Shown: positions 9,771-18,222 of the stretch, piece by piece | Position numbering within the stretch: the stretch's first letter is position 1 | Layout of the letters: each line of letters opens with the position of its first letter | From: a bacterium | GTDB taxonomy: Bacteria > Planctomycetota > UBA1135 > GCA-002686595 | Reading direction: 5' to 3' | Length of the DNA: 64,000 nt | Assembly: GCA_024226735.1 (NCBI GenBank) | Contig: JAAELL010000252.1 | Location: 32,627-96,626 of the forward strand | The notes under the pieces: model-generated | What the model was told of the DNA's origin: nothing | The model's database searches: none | Seen by the model: the letters and a program-made list of their open reading frames with translations, nothing else | Translations under genes and position numbers: made by a program

Positions 9771-11177
9771 ATGCACAGGCTTACCACCATCGCTGCCGCG
9801 ATCCTCGCGACTCCCGCCTTCGGTCAATGGACGACCGCGAACCTGTCCCAGCCGCGCGCCCAGCTCGCCGCGACCAGTGTGGGGTCGAAGGCGCTGTTCG
9901 CCGGTGGCATCGACAATGGGTCGCACTCGAACGTCGTCGACGTCTACGACGCGAGCACGGGGACGTGGTCGACCGCGGCGTTGTCGCTCGCGCGCTCCGA
10001 GCTCGCGGCGGCGAGTGCGGGAGGCAAGGCGTTGTTCGCAGGCGGGCGGAACGCGAATAGTGTGGTCTCGCGCGTCGACATCTACGACGAAGTGAGCGGG
10101 ACCTGGACGACGGCGGAGCTCTCGAGTCCGCGCCGCCAAATCGCGGCGGCGGCCGTCGGTGGGCGTGTGCTCTTCGCTGGCGGAGAAGGGGCCGACCGCG
10201 TCGATATCTACGACCCGGGGACGGGGACGTGGACGACGGCTTCACTCTCGGTGGCGCGCCCTCGCATCGCCGCAGCGGTGTCGGGCGACCTCGCCCTGTT
10301 CGCTGGCGGGGTTTTTGCCGTGGACGTCGTCGACCTCTACGACGCTTCGACTGACACCTGGTCGACATCGACTCTGTCGGCAGGCCGCCACAGCCTCGCC
10401 GGCGTTTCGGTTGGGAACCTCTTCATGTTCGGCGGTGGCGCCCCGACGACGGCGGTTGTCGACATCTTCGATGCGACGAGCGGGGTTTGGACGACCTCTG
10501 CGCTCTCCCAGGCGCGCTCCAACCTGGCGGCAGCCTGCGTAGGCTCGGCCGCTCTGTTCGCCGGTGGGCAACTGAGTAGCAGCGCCCGTTCCGACACCGT
10601 CGACATCTTCGACGCGAGCGATCAGACGTGGTCGACGAGCACCTTGAGCGTCGCGCGCGGCAAGCTGGCCGCGACGTCCGTCGCGGGGCGGATCCTGTTC
10701 GCAGGTGGAGGCGCGGGCGGAGGCTCGTCGGACGTCGTCGACATCTACGAGCCCGAGCTCGGTGCGCGCTACTGCTCGCCCGCGAACCCCAACAGCAGCG
10801 GAGTCCCCGCTCGCATCTCGGCGGATGGATCGCTGTTCGTCGTCGACCAGGACCTGACGCTGATCGCAGAGGACCTGCCCAGCGGAGAGTTCGGCTACTT
10901 CCTCGTCGGCGCAAACCAGGGAGCGTTCCAGCCGCCCGGAAGTGACGGGGTCTTGTGCCTCGCGTGCGGCTTCCAAGGCTGTGGCGGAATCGGACGCTTC
11001 AACCAGGCGGGGCTCATCATCCAAGGACCGTCGGGCTCGATCGCCGTCGACCTCTCGAATCTGCCGACCTCACCGCCGGTCGCGGTGCAGGCGGGCGAGA
11101 CGTGGAACTTCCAGTGCTGGTACCGCGACCAGGGCTCGAGCAACTTCTCCGACGCAGTGTCGCTGACCTTCTTGTAG
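9771..11177 (+). CDS. Secreted kelch-repeat beta-propeller protein, copy 5 (K5)
   Basis: This 468-residue array member has a signal peptide (MHRLTTIAAAILATPAFG before QW), seven blades and the shared C-terminal domain. Blades 3-5 have shortened outer loops (GGEGADRVDIYD, GGVFAVDVVDLYD, GGGAPTTAVVDIFD), so one side of the propeller should be flatter than in its relatives. The C-terminal domain carries the same GSIAVDLSNLP variant as the previous copy. The start is 4 bases after the preceding stop, and the next gene follows after a 17-base gap, the first real spacer in the array. Confidence 0.9.
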   Translation: MHRLTTIAAAILATPAFGQWTTANLSQPRAQLAATSVGSKALFAGGIDNGSHSNVVDVYDASTGTWSTAALSLARSELAAASAGGKALFAGGRNANSVVSRVDIYDEVSGTWTTAELSSPRRQIAAAAVGGRVLFAGGEGADRVDIYDPGTGTWTTASLSVARPRIAAAVSGDLALFAGGVFAVDVVDLYDASTDTWSTSTLSAGRHSLAGVSVGNLFMFGGGAPTTAVVDIFDATSGVWTTSALSQARSNLAAACVGSAALFAGGQLSSSARSDTVDIFDASDQTWSTSTLSVARGKLAATSVAGRILFAGGGAGGGSSDVVDIYEPELGARYCSPANPNSSGVPARISADGSLFVVDQDLTLIAEDLPSGEFGYFLVGANQGAFQPPGSDGVLCLACGFQGCGGIGRFNQAGLIIQGPSGSIAVDLSNLPTSPPVAVQAGETWNFQCWYRDQGSSNFSDAVSLTFL

Positions 11178-11194
11178 TTAGACCTCTCTCCATC

Positions 11195-12442
11195 ATGAAA
11201 CTCCACACGTCCGTCTTGACCATGCTCCTCGCTGCCGTCGCCGGCGGTCAGGTACCGGAGAACGAGATCCTCATCAGCTCCCGAGCGGGTGGGTGTGACG
11301 GCCTGCGCCACTACCGCCTCGATGGGACGCTAGTCACGGAAGCGACCGTGGGCTCGGGCCAGACTTGGTCGGGTGCGGCGATCGCCCAGGACGGCAGCTG
11401 GGTCACCGCGTACGCGACGCCGCGGCTGTTGGCGTTCTTCGATCCGACGACCGGCGTCGAGACGATGACCTTCCCGATTCCCGAGGTCACGGGTGGTCCC
11501 GCGGATGTCGCGATCTTCGCGGACGGGACGTTCGTCGTCGCGGACCACGCCGCACGCGTGCACTTGTACTCGCCGGCCGGCGCGTATCTCGGGACGTGGA
11601 CGACGCCCGGCATGGACAACTGCTGGGGTCTGCTCGTCGATGCGAACGACGAGCTATGGGTCACTGAGCACGACATCTTCCGTATTTGGCACTTCGCGCG
11701 CGACGGCACGTTCCTAGGCGTCATCGACACGGGCACGCGCGAAGTGGGGGACGTCGACGTCGCGCCGGATGGGACCCTGTGGACGATCGCCGAAGACAAC
11801 GGGCTCGTGCGCGCGTACACGGCCGCGGGTGCGCAGGTCGCGAACTTCCCGACTGCCGCCGGCGGCAATGCGATGGGCATCGCGGTCGCGCCGGACGGGA
11901 CGGTTTGGGTGACGGGTGGAAACGGCGTCCCGCTGTTCAACTACGACGCGAGCGGAAGCCTGCTCGGTCAGATTTCGATCGCGTGCAACGCGCGGTTCAT
12001 CACGATTCCGAAGTTCAACATCGGCGTTCGTTACTGTTCACCCGCGGCTACGAACTCGAGCGGCATGCCGGCGCGGCTCTCGGTCGAGGGACGCTCGCTG
12101 ATCTCGTTCAACGACGTGACGCTCCATGTCGAGGACATGCCCGCGGGCGAGTTCGGCTACTTCCTCGTCGGCTCGAATCAAGGGACGTTCATGCCGCCGG
12201 GGAGCCAAGGGCTCTTGTGTCTGTCGTGTTCGGGCTTCCAGGGATGCGCGGGCATCGGCCGCTACAACCAAGCGGGCCACATCATCCAGGGGCCGACCGG
12301 GAGCATTTCCATCGATCTGAACAGCCTGCCGCTCAGTCCACCCGTCGCCGTGCTGCCTGGGCAGACGTGGAACTTCCAGTGTTGGTTTCGTGACTTGGGC
12401 TCGAACAACTTCAGCGATGCCGTCGCCGTGACATTTCAATGA
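11195..12442 (+). CDS. Secreted NHL/SMP-30-type beta-propeller protein with the shared C-terminal domain
   Basis: This 415-residue gene is the only array member without kelch blades. After a signal peptide (MKLHTSVLTMLLAAVAGG) it has blades of the NHL / virginiamycin-B-lyase / SMP-30 type, for example GPADVAIFADGTFVVADHAA, NCWGLLVDANDELWVTEHD, VGDVDVAPDGTLWTIAEDNG and AMGIAVAPDGTVWVTGGNG. At about residue 290 it joins the shared domain (RYCSPAATNSSG, GEFGYFLVGSNQG, WNFQCWFRDLG). Its Cys segment has one extra residue (CLSCSGFQGC). The structure shows that the C-terminal domain can be attached to unrelated propellers. No lyase active-site residues could be assigned with confidence. Confidence 0.85.
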   Translation: MKLHTSVLTMLLAAVAGGQVPENEILISSRAGGCDGLRHYRLDGTLVTEATVGSGQTWSGAAIAQDGSWVTAYATPRLLAFFDPTTGVETMTFPIPEVTGGPADVAIFADGTFVVADHAARVHLYSPAGAYLGTWTTPGMDNCWGLLVDANDELWVTEHDIFRIWHFARDGTFLGVIDTGTREVGDVDVAPDGTLWTIAEDNGLVRAYTAAGAQVANFPTAAGGNAMGIAVAPDGTVWVTGGNGVPLFNYDASGSLLGQISIACNARFITIPKFNIGVRYCSPAATNSSGMPARLSVEGRSLISFNDVTLHVEDMPAGEFGYFLVGSNQGTFMPPGSQGLLCLSCSGFQGCAGIGRYNQAGHIIQGPTGSISIDLNSLPLSPPVAVLPGQTWNFQCWFRDLGSNNFSDAVAVTFQ

Positions 12443-12480
12443 ATGCGCCAGTCCAATCCGGCGCCCCGTACCGAGGGACC

Positions 12481-13899
12481 ATGAAGCGACTCCTGTGTGC
12501 GGCGGCTCCGTTCCTCCTCACCTCGGTCGCGCTTGGCCAGTGGTCGACCGCGTCGCTCTCGCAGCCGCGTGCGCAGCTGGGTGCGACGAGCGTCGGAACG
12601 AAGGCACTGTTCGCGGGTGGCATCTCGAACGGCACTGCGAGCGCCGTCGTCGACATCTACGATGCGAGCACGCGTACGTGGTCGACGGCTTCGCTTTCGC
12701 TCGCGCGCTCGAAGATCGCTGCCGGCAGTGCCGGCGGCAAGGCCGTCTTCGCGGGCGGTCGCCGCACCGGAGGGCCGATCACGGCGCGCGTCGACATCTA
12801 CGACGATGCGAGCGGCACGTGGTCGACGGACGAGCTGCCGATGCCGAAGGAGGCTGCGACCGCCGTCACCATCGGCGGGAGGATCTTCTTCGCCAGCGGA
12901 TCACCGTCTCCCTTCGACCACATCGACATCTACGACCCTGCGACGGGGACCTGGACGACGGATGTGCTGCCGAGTGGTGGCGCGAGCGCAGCTGGCGTCG
13001 TTGGGCACTAGGGGGTCTTCACGCGGGGCTCCGACGTCGACATCTACGATGCGACGACCGACACGTGGACGCTGGACGCGCTCTCGAGCCCCCGGGGCTT
13101 CCTCTCGGGGACGGCGGTTCTGGACCGCGTCCTCTTCGCGGGAGGGGAGAATGTGAACCTGGACGCCGACGACACGGTCGACATCTGGGACGCTTCGAGC
13201 GGGACCTGGACGATCGCGAATCTGTCCTCGCCGCGCATGCTCATGACGGCGACGTCCGTGGGCTCGTTCGCGGTGTTCGCGGGTGGGATCGACGATCTCT
13301 TCGGTGCGCCGTCCGACTTCGCCGACATCTACGATGTGGCCACCGACACCTGGACGGTCGCGCCAATCTCCGCGGGGCGCCGGGGCATGGCAGCGACGTC
13401 AGTCGCTGGCCAGGCGTTCTTCGCAGGAGGAGCTGCCGGTGGAGCATCGTTCGACGTCGTCGACATCTTCACACCCGAGCTCGGGGTGCGCTACTGCACG
13501 CCCGCCCACGACAACTCGAGCGGTGCGCCGGCCACGATCTCAGCCGACGGCTCCTTGTTCGTGGCCGATCAGGACGTGACGCTGGTCGCCGAGGATCTGC
13601 CCGTGGGCGAGTTCGGCTACTTCCTCGTCGGGGCGAACCAGGGGCAGTTCCAGCCGCCGGGGAGCCAGGGGATCCTGTGTCTCGCGTGCGGCTTCCAGGG
13701 CTGCTCGGGCATCGGGCGCTTCAGCCAAGCGGGGTTCATCATCCAGGGGCCAACGGGCTCGATCGACGTCGATCTCTCGGGCCTGCCCACGTCGCCGCCG
13801 GTCGCTGTGCAGGCGGGCGAGACGTGGAACTTCCAGTGTTGGTACCGTGATCAGGGCTCCAGCAACTTCACCGATGCGGTGTCCGTGACCTTTCTATGA
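12481..13899 (+). pseudogene. Kelch-repeat protein copy 6 (K6), interrupted by an in-frame TAG at 13009
   Basis: The reading frame encodes a signal peptide (MKRLLCAAAPFLLTSVALG), seven kelch blades and the shared C-terminal domain, 472 codons in all. A single TAG at 13009-13011 falls in blade 4. The frame stays open on both sides. Blade 4 aligns without gaps to blade 4 of the next gene, the TAG sitting where that gene has Leu (VVGH-stop-GVF against AAGSLVLF). So this is one nonsense change, not a frameshift. An alternative ATG at 12439 would add 14 residues before the signal peptide and is less likely. It could be a young pseudogene, a read-through gene or a sequencing error. An internal ATG at 13153 could express a fragment without signal peptide. 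Confidence 0.85.
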
Positions 13900-13906
13900 G
13901 CGCGTC

Positions 13907-15307
13907 ATGAAGATCCTCCACTCCGCAGCTTCGATCCTGTTCGCCTCGACGGCCTTCGGCCAGTGGTCGACCGCGACGCTCTCGCAGCCGCGTGCACAGC
14001 TGGGTGCGGCCAGCGTGGGGACGAAGGCGCTTTTTGCGGGCGGACTCTCCAACGGCGCCGTGAGTGCCGTCGTCGACATCTACGACGCGAACACGCGCAC
14101 TTGGTCGACGGCGTCGCTGTCGCTCGCGCGCACGCGGGTCGCCGGTGCCAGCGCGGCGGGCAAGGCCGTGTTCGCCGGTGGGCGCAGCGCGGCGGGCTCC
14201 CTGGTCTCGCGCGTCGACATCTACGACGCGGCGAGCAGTACGTGGTCGACGTCCGAGATGCCGATACCGCGCCAGGTACTCGCGACGAGCTCCGGAGGCA
14301 GGATCTTCTTCGCGGGCGGGAGCCGCGTCGACATCTTCGACCCCGCGACAGGTGCCTGGACCTTGGAGATGATGCCGACAACCTACGCTTCGACCGTTGT
14401 CGCCGCCGGGTCGCTCGTGCTGTTCTCGTCCGGGAACGAGGTCGATCTCTTCGACGTGACGACGGACACGTGGTCGTCGGACGCGCTCTCCTCTGCGCGC
14501 ACGTTTCCTGCGGGGACGGCGGTCCTGGGCCGCGCTTTCTTCGGGGGCGGGGAGGACCCGCAGACGTGGATGACCGTCGACACGGTCGACATCTACGACG
14601 TTGCGACGGGCACGTGGACGATCGCGAGCTTGTCCATGCCGCGCCTCCGCATCGTGGCGACTTCCGTCGGCTCGCTCGCGATCTTCGCGGGTGGTCTGGA
14701 CTCCTTCTCCGGCCCGCCGGTCGATGTCGTCGACATCTACGATGTGGCGACCGACACATGGACGGTTGCGACGCTCACGTTGGGGCGTCGCGGAATGGCT
14801 GCGACCACGGTCGCGGGCCAGGTGCTCTTCGCCGGCGGGGGCGCTGGGGGCGTATCGTCCGACGTCGTCGACATCTTCACGCCCGAGCTCGGCGTACGCT
14901 ACTGCACGCCCGCCAACGACAACTCGAGTGGCGCGCCGGCCAGGATCGCGGCGGACGGCTCGCTCTTCGTGGCCGACCAGGACTTGACGTTGATCGCCGA
15001 GGACCTACCCGCGGGCGAGTTCGGCTACTTCCTCGTCGGTGCGAATCAGGGCCAGTTCCAGCCGCCCGGTAGCCAGGGGGTCCTGTGCCTCGCGTGCGGG
15101 TTTCAGGGCTGCTCGGGCATCGGGCGTTTCAGCCAAGCGGGGTTCATCATCCAGGGGCCGACGGGTTCGATCGACGTCGACCTCACGGGCCTGCCCACGT
15201 CGCCGCCGGTAGCGGTGCAAGCGGGCGAGACGTGGAACTTCCAGTGCTGGTACCGCGACCAGGGCTCGAGCAACTTCACCGACGCCGTGTCCGTGACTTT
15301 CCTCTAA
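13907..15307 (+). CDS. Secreted kelch-repeat beta-propeller protein, copy 7 (K7)
   Basis: This 466-residue protein is the closest relative of the TAG-interrupted gene before it. Both have the RYCTPA variant of the C-terminal domain, NQGQFQPPGSQG, FIIQGPTGSIDVDL and a near-identical last 60 residues. The signal peptide is MKILHSAASILFASTAFG. Seven blades follow; blades 3 and 4 are short (AGGSRVDIFD and SSGNEVDLFD). The start is 7 bases after the previous stop. The pair looks like a recent tandem duplication. Confidence 0.9.
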   Translation: MKILHSAASILFASTAFGQWSTATLSQPRAQLGAASVGTKALFAGGLSNGAVSAVVDIYDANTRTWSTASLSLARTRVAGASAAGKAVFAGGRSAAGSLVSRVDIYDAASSTWSTSEMPIPRQVLATSSGGRIFFAGGSRVDIFDPATGAWTLEMMPTTYASTVVAAGSLVLFSSGNEVDLFDVTTDTWSSDALSSARTFPAGTAVLGRAFFGGGEDPQTWMTVDTVDIYDVATGTWTIASLSMPRLRIVATSVGSLAIFAGGLDSFSGPPVDVVDIYDVATDTWTVATLTLGRRGMAATTVAGQVLFAGGGAGGVSSDVVDIFTPELGVRYCTPANDNSSGAPARIAADGSLFVADQDLTLIAEDLPAGEFGYFLVGANQGQFQPPGSQGVLCLACGFQGCSGIGRFSQAGFIIQGPTGSIDVDLTGLPTSPPVAVQAGETWNFQCWYRDQGSSNFTDAVSVTFL

Positions 15308-15310
15308 CCG

Positions 15311-16453
15311 ATGCGACCTCTCCTGCTGGTAGTCTTCCTCGCCCTGGCTCCATTGGCCCACGGGCAGTGGACGACCGCGACCCTCTCCCAGCCCCGCGCT
15401 CAACTCGCAGCGACGAGCGTCGGCACGAAGGCGTTGTTCGGCGGCGGGATCGAGGCGGGTACGCCGAGTGCGGTCGTCGACATCTACGACGCGAGCACCG
15501 GGGCTTGGTCGACGGCAGCACTCTCACTCCCGCGCGCGCAGCTCGCCGCGGCGAGCGCGGACGGCGTCGCGCTCTTCGTCGGCGGACGCACTGCACAAGG
15601 GCCTGTCGCGACAGTGGATCTCTACGACGACGCGAGCGGTACCTGGTCGACGAGCGCCTTGTCGAGTACGCGCGTGCGCCACGCTGCGACGTCCGTGGCC
15701 GGATGGATCCTGTTTGGTGGGGGCACCTCCAACTCTTCGGGTGACGGCATCAAGGTGGAGATCCTGGACACGGTCACCGGTGCCTGGACGCTGGCGTCGC
15801 TTTCCGAGGAGCGCTACCACCTCGCCGCGACGACGGTCGGTTCGTTCGCCCTCTTCGCGGGAGGGAGCACTTCGATCGGTCGGTCGGATGCCGTCGACAT
15901 CTTCGATGCCCGCTCCGCGACGTGGACGACGGCGGCGCTCAGCTTCGCACGCCAAAGGCTCGCCGCGACGACGCTCGGCGGGCAGGCGTTCTTCGCCGGC
16001 GGTGCCGACTCCTCGGGCGCGTACGACGTTGTGGACATCTTCACCCCCGAGCTTGGGGAACGGTTCTGTTCGCCGGCGAACGACAACAGCACCGGCGTCC
16101 CCGCACGCATTTTGGCGCAGGGCTCACCCGTCGCCGTCGACGACGACTTGACGCTGATCGCCGAGGACTTGCCTGCCGGTGAGCTCGGCTATTTCCTCGT
16201 TGGTCCGAGCCAGGGGCAGGTGCAGCCGCCGGGCAGCGATGGGGTCCTGTGTCTCGCTGGCAACATCGGCCGTTTCAACCAGGCGGGGTTCATCATCCAA
16301 GGGCCGTCCGGTTCGATCGACGTCGACCTCACGGGCCTGCCCACGTCGCCGCCGGTGGCGGTGCAGCCGGGCGAGACGTGGAACTTCCAGTGCTGGTACC
16401 GCGATCAGGGCTCGAGCAACTTCACCGACGCCGTGGCGATCACTTTTCTGTGA
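15311..16453 (+). CDS. Secreted kelch-repeat protein, copy 8 (K8), reduced to five blades
   Basis: This is the last and shortest array member (380 residues). It has a signal peptide (MRPLLLVVFLALAPLAHG) but only five kelch blades instead of seven. A closed five-blade propeller is possible; otherwise the fold may be incomplete. The C-terminal domain lacks the block with the extra Cys pair: VLCL is followed directly by AGNIGRF, where the neighbours have CGFQGC and GIGRF. The same shorter form occurs in the truncated gene at 18223 and in the 1645-residue protein. The 3' end overlaps the convergent redoxin-PQQ gene by 14 bases, leaving no room for a terminator. Confidence 0.88.
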   Translation: MRPLLLVVFLALAPLAHGQWTTATLSQPRAQLAATSVGTKALFGGGIEAGTPSAVVDIYDASTGAWSTAALSLPRAQLAAASADGVALFVGGRTAQGPVATVDLYDDASGTWSTSALSSTRVRHAATSVAGWILFGGGTSNSSGDGIKVEILDTVTGAWTLASLSEERYHLAATTVGSFALFAGGSTSIGRSDAVDIFDARSATWTTAALSFARQRLAATTLGGQAFFAGGADSSGAYDVVDIFTPELGERFCSPANDNSTGVPARILAQGSPVAVDDDLTLIAEDLPAGELGYFLVGPSQGQVQPPGSDGVLCLAGNIGRFNQAGFIIQGPSGSIDVDLTGLPTSPPVAVQPGETWNFQCWYRDQGSSNFTDAVAITFL

Positions 16454-18197
16454 GGTCGACGCAGACGAGCTCCTCGTCGTTGCGCAGGAAGACGTGCCTG
16501 TAGGCGAACGCCGGGTGCGCCCAGCAGACGCCCTCGCGCTGGTTCAGCTGGGCGAGCGTCGGCTCGATCAGCTTCACGCGGTCTTTCTCCTCGAAGCCCT
16601 CGGGCGAGAGGCGCGCGATGACGAGCTCGCCGCGCTCGTTGAACATCCACGTCGTTTCGCCGTTCTGCACGAAGTGGATGTTCGCCCAGCGCGCGCGGGG
16701 GACGGCCGTCCGGTCCTCCCAGACGCGTGAGCCGTCCGCGAGCTTCAGGCAGCGCAGCTCCCCGTAGCTGTCGACGCCGTAAATGTGCTCGCCCAGGATT
16801 AGGGGCGTCGAGATGATGCTGTGCAGGCCGTCGGTGCTGCGCTCGTTCTGGCCTTTGCGGCGCCAGACTTCCTCCACGGCGAGCTCGTCCTGCGCGAGGC
16901 GCAGGAGGACGCAGCCGTCGTAGAAACCCGTCACGAAGAGCTCGTCCCCGTGCATGACGGGTGTCGCGACGCCGAGCGGCATCTTGCTCGCCGCGAACGG
17001 ATGCTCCCAGAGCAGCTTGCCCGTCTTGGGGGCGACGCCGAGGATGCGGTCGCCCGTCCAGCACACGACGACGCGCTGGCCCGCTTGCGTGACGACGATC
17101 GGCGCCGCGTAGTTGCCGCGGTCGTCGAAGGCCTTCCAGCGCTCCTCGCCCGTCTTCGCGTCGAACGCGACCAGGTACGCGCCCTCGGCCCCGCTCACCG
17201 GAACGATCAAGAGCCCGTCCTCGAGCAGAGGAGAGGCGGCGATGCCCCAGATCGGCATCCGGATTCCGTACGCCTCGTTCAGCGCGTGGCTCCAGAGCAC
17301 GTCGCCCTTGGCCGCGTCGAAGCAGAACAGGTGGCCCATCGAGCCGAGCGAGTACGCGCGTCCATCCTCGACGAGCACCGCGCAGCGCGGGCCCGCTTCG
17401 TAGCGGACCTTCTCGTAGACGCAGTCGTAGGTGTGCGACCAGACGCTCGCACCCGTCTTCCAGTCGAAGCAGAGGACGCGCTCGATCTCGCTGGGCTCCT
17501 CGGAGCGGTCCATCACGTACACGCGACCGTCGGCGACGGTGGGACCGGTGTAGCCGCTGGCGATCTTCGTGCGCCAGCGCACCTTCGGGCCGTCCTCGGG
17601 AAAGCTCGCGAGCACGCCCTCCTCGCTCCAGGTCCCGTCGCGCCCCGGGCCGCGCCATTGTGGCCAGTCGTCGCCCTCTTGCTGGGAGAAAGTCGTCTTG
17701 AGCTTGCCGACCGACTCGTAGTGGTCGTCGATCCTCCCGCGGTACACGAGCCGGTCCTCGACGTCGACGACGAACGCCTCGGGCACGTGCGTTGGGCCGA
17801 GTCGCTGGGCGAGGTTGCCCGAGGCGTTGAACAGCACCGTCAGCGCGAGCTCGTATTCGGCCCGGTGCTCGCGCGCCGCGACGCTCGTCACGCTCGGGTC
17901 GGAGATCACGCCGTCGAGCTCGACGTCCAGCTCGCGCGCGATGGCGAGCAGCTCGTTCAGCCGCGGGACGTAGCGGTTCGCGATCGGGCAGGTCGTGTCC
18001 AGGAACACGAGGGCGAAGGGGCGCGCGCCCGCGCCGAGCGTGTGCACCTTGCCGTCGAGCGCCAAGGCACGGACGCCTCGAGTGCTCGAAACCGAGGGTA
18101 TCGCTTGGGCGGCGCCCTGCGCTGGCGGGGCGGCGGTGACGGCGGTGACGGTGGTGACGAGTGCGCTCCAGAGCGCGATGGCGACCTTGATCTTCAT
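16440..18197 (-). CDS. Redoxin domain fused to PQQ-like beta-propeller, exported
   Basis: This 585-residue protein has an N-terminal signal peptide (about residues 1-22) and then a thioredoxin-fold redoxin domain (about 40-175). That domain contains FLDTTCPIANRYVPRL, with a single Cys where AhpC/TSA relatives carry the peroxidatic Cys, and HVPEAFVVDVEDRLVYRGRIDD. From about residue 180 (WPQWRGPGRDGTW) it has the PQQ-like WD-type propeller, with blades such as RVYVMDRSEE, VLCFDWKTGASVWSHTYD and YLVAFDAKTGEERWKAFDD. This two-domain layout is common in planctomycetes. The redoxin may act in thiol redox exchange and the propeller in binding a partner or ligand. The propeller has no obvious quinoprotein active-site residues. 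It converges on the last kelch gene. Confidence 0.85.
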   Translation of the reverse strand: MKIKVAIALWSALVTTVTAVTAAPPAQGAAQAIPSVSSTRGVRALALDGKVHTLGAGARPFALVFLDTTCPIANRYVPRLNELLAIARELDVELDGVISDPSVTSVAAREHRAEYELALTVLFNASGNLAQRLGPTHVPEAFVVDVEDRLVYRGRIDDHYESVGKLKTTFSQQEGDDWPQWRGPGRDGTWSEEGVLASFPEDGPKVRWRTKIASGYTGPTVADGRVYVMDRSEEPSEIERVLCFDWKTGASVWSHTYDCVYEKVRYEAGPRCAVLVEDGRAYSLGSMGHLFCFDAAKGDVLWSHALNEAYGIRMPIWGIAASPLLEDGLLIVPVSGAEGAYLVAFDAKTGEERWKAFDDRGNYAAPIVVTQAGQRVVVCWTGDRILGVAPKTGKLLWEHPFAASKMPLGVATPVMHGDELFVTGFYDGCVLLRLAQDELAVEEVWRRKGQNERSTDGLHSIISTPLILGEHIYGVDSYGELRCLKLADGSRVWEDRTAVPRARWANIHFVQNGETTWMFNERGELVIARLSPEGFEEKDRVKLIEPTLAQLNQREGVCWAHPAFAYRHVFLRNDEELVCVDLTEK

Positions 18198-18222
18198 GGA
18201 TCCTCCGGCCCCAAGCTACTCG

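Noticed and set aside
12439..12480. Upstream start for the sixth kelch gene
   Set aside because: The extra 14 residues would precede the signal peptide and destroy its N-terminal character.
4021..16453. Kelch array as phase-variable loci with invertible promoters
   Set aside because: All genes point the same way, and no inverted repeats or site-specific recombinase gene were seen around the array.
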